This document shows positions 58,801-64,000 of a DNA stretch of 64,000 nt, piece by piece. The translations under genes were made by a program, and so were the position numbers. The stretch covers positions 51,001 through 115,000 of the forward strand of contig JAXGGA010001063.1 of the NCBI GenBank assembly GCA_038373865.1, given 5' to 3'. How positions within the stretch are numbered: position 1 is the first letter of the stretch; the number at the start of each line of letters is the position of its first letter. The notes below the pieces were generated by a model that saw only the letters and a list, made by a program, of their open reading frames with translations, ran no database searches and was not told the DNA's origin. Source of the DNA: Uloborus plumipes. Its lineage: Eukaryota; Arthropoda; Arachnida; Araneae; Uloboridae.

Positions 58801-61800
58801 CGCTTCGTGCTCTATGCTCCTTTTTCAAAAAAGTTTACTTTTATACTTATAATTTCTTTTTTGAGAAGTGATAATTACATTATCCATGTTCGTACGTTTC
58901 GTATGTGGTATTATTTTTGCATTGATTTATAAAGCTTTGGTGCAACGTCATATTGAGAAAACCGCCTCGTCCTTAATTTTTGCACACCAGTGTACATTAA
59001 ATGCATCCGAATTGAAAACATACTTTTGAGTATGTATCCAATTCGAGAACATTGTTCATATTAGAATTAATAGAAACTGTCTTTATATCTTTTAACTAGC
59101 AAAGCAAATGTTACAAAACAAACGTTTATCATAGTTTGTGCTTTACAGTATTTGCATAGCTAATGTATCTTTTATTATTTTCGTTATTAAACTCTCTACA
59201 ACAGGACGGAGTTGTTCTAGGAGCTGACACAAGAGCAACTACAGATACAATCGTTAGTGATAAGAACTGCCTGAAGATTCATTACATCGCAGACAATATA
59301 TAGTAAGTAATTTTATTAAAAGATTACTATCTTGTTTTCTTTTCATGCTCTTACTTCTAATTCTCCTAATTGATAGGGCTTCTTGCCTTGAAAAGTACTT
59401 TTGAAACTGGAAAATGTCTAACATAGTGAAGATAAAAGATGAAATTCTATTTTCCATCTGAAACACTCACTTGTCTGGTCCGCGAATGAGTAAAGACATG
59501 CTGGATAGAACAACCGCGCTCTTGCTTAAAGGACCCTTTCGCATGCAATGAGTTAGATTTCAACGCAGTTCTAACGTGCGATATATAAAATTGGTAAACA
59601 AACTTGAATGATATTGGTACTTGGTCCAATAGGCTATAAGTTTTGCTGTCGGCAAAAGCAGATTCAAGGCGCAAAAATATGAAAATTAGTGTGTAAAGTT
59701 GTTAATACATGTCATTAGAGTGTATTTGCTTAATTTTGCCTTCGTTTTTGCTTCCCTATTGAAAAGTATTCAACGGGAAACATTGTAGGTACCAAAAGTG
59801 TTTACTATAAACACATTAAAAACATTCCGAAAACATTTGGTTTTCAAGTTTTAGCATCGTAAAAACACACATAGTAAAATATTAGTTGGACAAGGTGAAA
59901 ATATTATGGAATGTTTGGGAAATATGTAATGCAATGGTTTGACTCTGTTGATGGAGTCCATATAACACGTGAAAATATCGTGAACTACTTAAAAAAGTCA
60001 CTCATGATACAGTGCATTGAGAATTGGCTGATTGTTGTTATTGCTATTGGAAAATGGGACAAATGTATTTTGTGATTTTCGAGAGTTTCTTCAAGCAAAT
60101 TTTCAATTATTAATCTACTTGTACAAATCTGACTGGAGCATCAATATTTATACAAAGTAGTTGTAATTAATTTAATTATACTGCGTCGTTTTCCAGATGA
60201 CATTATTTTATCCATCAGTTTCAAGATTAATTTTCTAAGATAGCATGTCGGATATTCTTAAATGTCAGGTATTCTGCTATCTCCGACATAATCACGTTCT
60301 GGTGTTTTTTCAAGAGTCCTGATTTGGCTGTCCCTGATACACTCAAGTCAAAAAAAAAAAATACTTTCTTTCCCGTATACCACTACCTCTAAAAAAGCGT
60401 AAGTCAAATAGAGGCAGGAAAGTTGGATCTTCTTCTATAATAACATACTCCCTCTATAAAAAAAAGTTAAAGGATCAACTGAAAGATAATGAAAAATTAT
60501 AATAAAAAGAACCAGAAGCATCATAACAACAAAAGAAGCAGGCCGTTCAAAGTTTTTTCCTGGTTTAAAGTTTAAACTACCTCCATATTACTCTCCATTC
60601 GTCATTTTTTATCAAATATTTTTTTTCGCGGCAACAAAACATGTACAATTTTTTGCAAGTGACATTTCATTACAGAGAGTTATAGAATGCTCTAATGTTG
60701 ATTTGGAGATTTTAATCAAAAGCTAGTAAGGTTATCTATAGAAATGCAAACGGTGTTCCATAGCAGGGCCGTAACCACAGACTTTAGTTTCGGGGCGGGT
60801 TTTACGAAACCTATTTCTCGAGAAATCTATAAAGTCAATAAAATTTGATTTCATGTTCTATTTTCTGTTGATTTTGGTTACGGTAGACGTCAAAAAGGTA
60901 TTAACATGAAAAATGTAAAAAAATGGCTCATCTTTTCAATGAAGGGAAAAAAATCTGGATCGATGAGTTTACTCATAGACGAGCATTCGAAGGAGTACTT
61001 TTAAAATTTCTATCTCACGAGGAGGCGGGGACACTTATAAGATGTGTTAAATATAGAGTTTGGTACTTATAAATTTGAAGAATTTAGGAGTTTTTTAGTG
61101 GTATTATAAAAATTTGAAGAGAAAGGTGCGTTGTTAAGATATGTACGCAACAACTACAATAAAAATAAATATTTCAGAAGAAACACTTAATTTGTACAAT
61201 TATTCAATAATGATAATTTTATTTTTCAAATGCAGTCTCAAAGTAAATAAGAAAATTAAAGTAAAATAGCGATAGTAATTTGTTTAGTGGAGAAACTATG
61301 AAAAGCATTTTTATAATAGTTTTGAAAATTTTCAGATAGGGTTGGAACCCTGAAAGCCCACCCCTTAAATACGGCCTTGTTCCAAAGTATCCCTTCCTGT
61401 TTTACAAAATCTTTGAACATATAAAATTAAGCTAAAATGAAAATAAGATCAAACTTTGATTTCAATATGCTAAAAATACCTCCCAAAAAACATTAAAACT
61501 TCTGAGGCAGATATTTTATCGTAGATCAGTGTAATACTAACTCACAATGAAATCCAACTCTCGTCAGTATATGAATAGGCCATAAGAGCTTCTATTCTGA
61601 CAAATTATTTTCTTTGAATAGAATCAAATATTTTTCACCAGACATGAGCTGTGATGGGAAAAAGCATAAAGGACATTATTTGTTCAGAAAGGATTTTTTT
61701 ATATGTTTCTAATTTGAAAATATTTCATAATTCTGTCTCCAAATATTAGTCTTAGGTATGATAATGAGTTGCTAGTGATAGCTAAGTATAAGATACTGGA

Positions 61801-61949
61801 TGTTTCAGTTGCTGTGGAGCCGGAACGGCAGCCGATACTGACGTGATAACAAGAATGATCTCTGCTCAAATAAAACTTCATTGTCTGACAACCGGAAGAA
61901 TCTGTCCTGTGATAACTGCAAACAGACTACTGAAACAGTTTCTTTATAA
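43743..61949 (+). CDS. PSMB7: PSMB7, proteasome subunit beta type-7 (beta-2), 5' half, four exons
   Basis: Beta-2 carries the trypsin-like active site of the 20S proteasome core and acts in cytosol and nucleus. Joining 43743-43804, 55947-56028, 59205-59302 and 61809-61949 gives an open frame of 127 codons plus 2 nt. Junction phases agree (2/1, 0/0, 2/1) and every intron is GT-AG. Residues 1-39 are the propeptide, ending KTG; mature Thr1 is residue 40 (TTIVGIIFK). Asp17 (residue 56, in LGADTRATT) and Lys33 (residue 72, in DKNCLKIHY) are present, as is the family block [11 protein letters not shown]. The family is about 270-290 residues long, so the C-terminal half (Ser129, Asp166 and Ser169 region) is missing here; no matching exon was seen in 61950-64000 and it probably lies to the right. 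Introns are 12.1, 3.2 and 2.5 kb and full of transposons. The beta-2 assignment is very secure; the first ATG is supported by the [10 protein letters not shown] block typical of beta-2 N termini. Confidence 0.96.
44479..45223 (+). repeat. Dispersed repeat, ACTTCC-ended family, copy 2
   Basis: In PSMB7 intron 1. Starts ACTTCCTTTTACGTAGTAAA (itself a hairpin) and ends ACGTAAAAGGAAGT, so the outer ends are inverted repeats. Inside are several GCCAAGTTGGCGAC-type hairpin words (44930-44990) and a T-run. Copy 1 is at 7835-8312. Class unknown to me. Confidence 0.65.
45230..47630. other. PSMB7 intron 1, no gene or recognised element
   Basis: Contains a GATA-rich microsatellite at 45580-45615. The rest is AT-rich and unassigned. 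Confidence 0.4.
45580..45615. repeat. (GATA)n-like microsatellite
   Basis: GATAGACAGAGAGATAGATA with further GATA units; fades into looser AT-rich repeats to about 45640. Confidence 0.8.
47641..49319. mobile_element. TA-flanked motif-repeat DNA element (family 5)
   Basis: Both ends read GGGTGAGTTCTGGTAAGTGC (inverted at the right), flanked by TATATA or TA. The motif GGTAAGTGCGTACC, or its inverse GGTACGCACTTACC, occurs at least ten times inside, most densely at 48822-48965. 1.68 kb with no transposase recognised. Lies in PSMB7 intron 1. Confidence 0.85.
49406..50467 (-). mobile_element. Helitron X1, minus strand
   Basis: The minus strand starts TCTACTTATATTAAAAACTG at 50467 and ends CTAG at 49406-49409, followed by T. 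The hairpin GCCCGTGCAACGCCGGGC (complement of 49417-49434) precedes the end. Near the 3' end four GGCGGCTCGC-type words form a short internal tandem repeat (49470-49650). Confidence 0.85.
50468..51055 (-). mobile_element. Helitron Y1, minus strand, extended 3' end
   Basis: The minus strand starts TCTACTTATATTAAAAACTG at 51055 and ends CTAG at 50468-50471, directly against X1. It carries the X-type hairpin inside (50607-50624), then about 135 further bases and a different terminal hairpin AGCTGCC/GGCAGCT. Contains the hAT MITE at 50797-50995. Confidence 0.75.
50797..50995. mobile_element. hAT MITE in Helitron Y1
   Basis: 199 bp. Ends CAGGCGCGGATCCAG and, inverted, CAAGGGCGGATCCAG; perfect 8-bp target duplication GTTCAGCT. 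Absent from the otherwise equal Y2 unit. Confidence 0.9.
51056..51491 (-). mobile_element. Helitron X2, truncated copy
   Basis: Near-identical to the 5' part of X1 (51243-51491 versus 50243-50467). Its left side (51056-51240) is not in X1 but is shared with X3. Confidence 0.75.
51492..51876 (-). mobile_element. Helitron Y2
   Basis: Same structure as Y1 without the MITE: TC start at 51876, CTAG end at 51492-51495 after the AGCTGCC/GGCAGCT hairpin. Confidence 0.75.
51877..52300 (-). mobile_element. Helitron X3, truncated copy
   Basis: Third copy of the X 5' part, with TC start at 52300. The array period is 1000 bp then 813 bp (landmark TTTAATCATTTATTAGGC at 50243, 51243 and 52056). Short GATAGTTAGAAA repeats near 52240 vary between copies. 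Confidence 0.75.
52799..54089. mobile_element. TA-flanked motif-repeat DNA element (family 6), nested
   Basis: Both ends read CCGTAAAATGGGGT (inverted at the right), continuing to GGAAC, flanked by TA. The motif GGGGTSAATCGGAACA recurs near 52826, 53200, 53872 (inverted) and 53892. No transposase. Inserted within family 1. Confidence 0.85.
54357..54995 (+). pseudogene. pogo/CENP-B-type DDE transposase remnant
   Basis: Reads [13 protein letters not shown], a stop, then [26 protein letters not shown] is the first catalytic block of the DDE_1 (pogo/Tigger/jerky) family. The open part 54413-54646 continues with [19 protein letters not shown], as in that family. After a frame break, [14 protein letters not shown] text ([21 protein letters not shown], then GVWPVN) near 54840-54990 matches the C-terminal region. 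N-terminal DNA-binding domains were not found. Several stops and shifts: not functional. It identifies its host element as pogo-like. Confidence 0.85.
55947..56028 (+). CDS. PSMB7: PSMB7 exon 2 (propeptide end and catalytic Thr)
   Basis: 82 nt between a TTTTAG acceptor and a GTTAAG donor. The first base completes Arg21; 27 full codons follow. It encodes the end of the propeptide (PKLTKTG) and the first nine mature residues TTIVGIIFK. Autocatalytic cleavage in this family falls between Gly and Thr, so Thr40 becomes the nucleophile. Confidence 0.95.
56029..57476. other. PSMB7 intron 2, no gene
   Basis: AT-rich; no recognised element before the Tc1-like insertion. Confidence 0.4.
57477..58992 (+). 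mobile_element. Tc1-like element, decayed
   Basis: Ends CACCAGTGTAAAAAAATGAA and, inverted, CACTGGTGTGCAAAAATTAA, both continuing GGACGA and flanked by TA (57475-57476, 58993-58994). About 1.5 kb, the normal size for Tc1. Inserted in PSMB7 intron 2. Confidence 0.85.
57900..58705 (+). pseudogene. Tc1-like transposase, heavily mutated
   Basis: Recognisable pieces in order, in shifting frames: [20 protein letters not shown] (second helix-turn-helix region), [10 protein letters not shown] (first catalytic DE block), [14 protein letters not shown] (the VMVWG-type block), and [20 protein letters not shown] (the C-terminal EEW.IPQ block). Many stops and frameshifts. Not functional. Confidence 0.8.
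58995..60755. other. Intronic sequence around PSMB7 exon 3, no element recognised
   Basis: Apart from exon 3, AT-rich intron without recognisable repeats or ORFs. Confidence 0.4.
59205..59302 (+). CDS. PSMB7: PSMB7 exon 3 (Asp17 and Lys33)
   Basis: 98 nt between an ACAACAG acceptor and a GTAAGT donor: 32 codons and two bases of a Tyr codon. It encodes [13 protein letters not shown] and, further on, [14 protein letters not shown]. The mature-numbering catalytic residues Asp17 and Lys33 are both intact, so the exon is under coding constraint and not a processed or decayed copy. Confidence 0.96.
60764..61379. mobile_element. hAT element, non-autonomous (CAGGGCCGTA ends)
   Basis: Ends CAGGGCCGTAACCACAG and, inverted, CAAGGCCGTATTTAAGGGG. 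8-bp target duplication TTCCATAG/TTCCAAAG (one mismatch). 616 bp, no ORF of note. In PSMB7 intron 3. Confidence 0.85.
61809..61949 (+). CDS. PSMB7: PSMB7 exon 4
   Basis: 141 nt between a TGTTTCAG acceptor and a GTAAGT donor. The first T completes Tyr81; 46 codons and two bases follow. It begins [16 protein letters not shown] and continues to [16 protein letters not shown], matching the helix region of beta-2 after the catalytic lysine. The last partial codon (AA) requires a further exon outside this window. Confidence 0.96.
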
Positions 61950-62283
61950 GTAAGTTTCCTTTGGCACCACATAAAAATGAGATTAATTTTTAAAAAATAC
62001 GGGAAAGGAGAGTAATTTTTAATGCACCCGCCGGTTTGTTATAAAGACACCTGTCATCTTAGCAAAACCCGATAAGTTCATGAGCAGTGATTGCTTGAAT
62101 CAATTTAATGACTGTACGATAGTCAAAGTAAATATCTTTTTTGAAAAATATGCCCACCTCCATATGATAATTTTTTTATTGTCATTCCACTCTTTTATAA
62201 ATTGCAGCGGCAAAATGAACATGCAGGCAAAATGAATACTAGGTTGAATTTCATGCTGCCATATTAGCAAATATGCTATAATA

Positions 62284-63650
62284 TTAAGAGCAAGAATCTG
62301 AGAACCTGTCACACCTAGCCTATGAGGTGATTCATGACATCTCAGATTTTTTCCGAAAAATTATCAAATGTTTATTATCTTATTGAAAGACCAAATCAAG
62401 AATATTTTGTTCTAAAATTGAGTTGTTTAGTTTTTATGGATCCCTAAAGGTGAAGGTGCGGCATCAAAAATTAAGCGGATTTTCAAGACATGGAAGTTGC
62501 TGTGAGCCAAAACTCTTACCAGGAACTGTTGAACTCCAATTTTCTTTTTGTATATGGAATGCAGAAGGTTCAAACTTTACAAAATGAATGTTAAATTTGT
62601 GGTAAGTTGTTGCCGTAAGGTCAGTGAAGGCCCTCAAAACAAGGCATTTTTGACGTTTTTCAGCATTTTTGAGGTCCAAAAACAGCTTGTACATTTCAGT
62701 TGCCACGGCAAAAGTAGTGTCGTTTGAAAGGCCAGTGTAAGCACTTTAAAATAATGTATAAATAACCGAGGAAAGTTCAACGTGCTTTTAGTTGCGTAAG
62801 GCCGAAATATGAAAAATGTCATATTTTACCGATATTCAAACGGTCATAACTTCCTCTGCCAACAACATATTGAAATATTTTTTTTTGCCAATGTCATACT
62901 CTATTCTTTGTCTTAACAGAACAGTTGAGTCCTTTGAGGCGAAATGCTTAAAATTTTTTTTACAAAAAATGCACAGGCAAAAATACATTTTTTGTAAAAA
63001 AATTTTTAACATTTCGCCTCAAAGGACTCAACTGTTCTGTTAAGACAAAGAATAGAGTATGACATTGGCAAAAAAAATATTTCAATATGTTGTTGGCAGA
63101 GGAAGTTATGACCGTTTGAATATCGGTAAAATATGACATTTTTCATATTTCGGCCTTACGCAACTAAAAGCACGTTGAACTTTCCTCGGTTGTTTATACA
63201 TTATTTTAAAGTGCTTACACTGGCCTTTCAAACGACACTCACTACTTTTGCCGTGGCAACTGAAATGTACCAACTGTTTTTGGACCCAAAAAATGCTAAA
63301 AAACGTCAAAAATGCCTTGTTGACCTTACGGCAACAACTTACCACAAATTTAATATTCATTTTGTAAAGTTTGAACCTTCTTTATTCCATACACAAAAAG
63401 AAAATTTGAGGTTAACAGTTCCTGGTAAGGGTTTTGGCTCACAGCAATTTCCATGTCTTGAAAATCCGCTTAATTTTTGATGCCGCACCTTCACCTTTAG
63501 AGATCCATAAAAACTAAACAACTCAACTTTAGAACAAAACATTCTGGATTTGGTCTTTCAATAAGATAATAAACATTTGGTAATTTTTTGGAAAAAATCT
63601 GAGACGTCATGAATCACAGGCGTGACACTCTCTCAGATTCTTGCTCTTAA
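62284..63650. repeat. Giant palindrome (fold-back element), arms about 680 bp
   Basis: The arms mirror each other from TTAAGAGCAAGAATCTGAG at 62284 to its inverse at 63650, with the centre near 62990. By eye they agree at well over nine bases in ten near the centre and less at the tips. TTAA stands at both outer edges. Matching short ORFs occur in both arms (62464-62706 minus, 63133-63480 plus), which is expected from the symmetry. Lies downstream of PSMB7 exon 4, presumably in intron 4. Confidence 0.92.
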
Positions 63651-63717
63651 ACATAAAGTCAAAACTTAAAATTTGAACTTATTGCTGCATTGCACTGGAT
63701 GTAAAACAATTTCTTAA

Positions 63718-64000
63718 CCCATTTATGCCCAGTAGCCTAAAAACGAGACGCTTTTTAGTTACTGCATACAAAAATCTGTAATGGGTATATCCTTTTACTA
63801 AAGCTGTTTTTCACAAGTTAAATAGTCCTTCTTCTTGAGAAAACCAGTTAGAGTCACTATTTGGACATCAGAGTTTATTTATTGACAGCTATTTTCAGAC
63901 AAATCAGTCAAGCAACGATCCAGCATGGTTAGCCACAGAAAGTAATTTTTTTTTTTTTTTTTTGAGAACTTATTTTTCATAAAGTTAAACTATTTTAAAA
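63718..64000. mobile_element. Possible piggyBac-like left end, cut by the window edge
   Basis: TTAA then CCCATTTATGCCCAG. CCC next to TTAA is piggyBac-like, but the other end is outside the window. A T20 run lies near 63944. Confidence 0.25.

Noticed and set aside
63133..63480. 115-codon open frame in the right palindrome arm
   Set aside because: The mirror arm has the same reading broken by a frameshift (62464-62706 and 62634-62822). It probably reflects arm symmetry, not coding selection.

Overview
This window looks like an AT-rich, gene-poor piece of an arthropod genome. A spider or another arachnid is my guess; nothing in the sequence settles it. The case for an animal is a proteasome beta-2 (PSMB7) gene split by very long introns, together with Ty3/gypsy, hAT, pogo/Tigger, Tc1, PIF/Harbinger-like, piggyBac-like, Helitron and tRNA-SINE elements. 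No prokaryotic feature was seen.

Left part (1-19500). Old, partly tandem sequence is broken by a 7-kb element (1710-8704). That element has itself taken in an internally deleted Ty3/gypsy retrotransposon (2081-6113) whose 5' LTR carries a 302-bp MITE. A three-level nest follows at 9527-11523: pogo/Tigger > hAT > a small TA-flanked element. Next come a hAT (12915-14734), a motif-repeat element (17375-18931) and a hAT fragment. Middle part (19500-43000). This is mostly unassigned DNA with two tRNA-SINEs, several hairpin elements, a hAT holding a 227-bp satellite-like array (34120-36135), a Helitron split by a piggyBac-like MITE (39772-40366), and a 319-bp tandem duplication followed by a convincing hammerhead ribozyme (41281-41335).

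Right part (43700-64000). PSMB7 runs left to right. Exon 1 (43743-43804) is followed by a 12-kb intron packed with mobile elements, then exons 2-4 (55947-56028, 59205-59302, 61809-61949). The four exons join in compatible phases and encode residues 1-127, including the propeptide and catalytic Thr1, Asp17 and Lys33. The remaining half of the protein should lie beyond the window. Introns hold a TA-flanked motif-repeat element, an array of Helitrons, a pogo-type element with a broken transposase, a dead Tc1-like element, a hAT and a large palindrome.

The most unusual theme is a set of seven different TA-flanked inverted-repeat families in one window. In five of them the terminal 26 nt (counted from the TA) start TAGGG and end CC in at least one terminus. 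In each family the inner half of that terminus recurs, direct and inverted, inside the element. One family still carries a decayed pogo/CENP-B-type DDE transposase, which suggests the whole group belongs to the pogo branch of Tc1/mariner.
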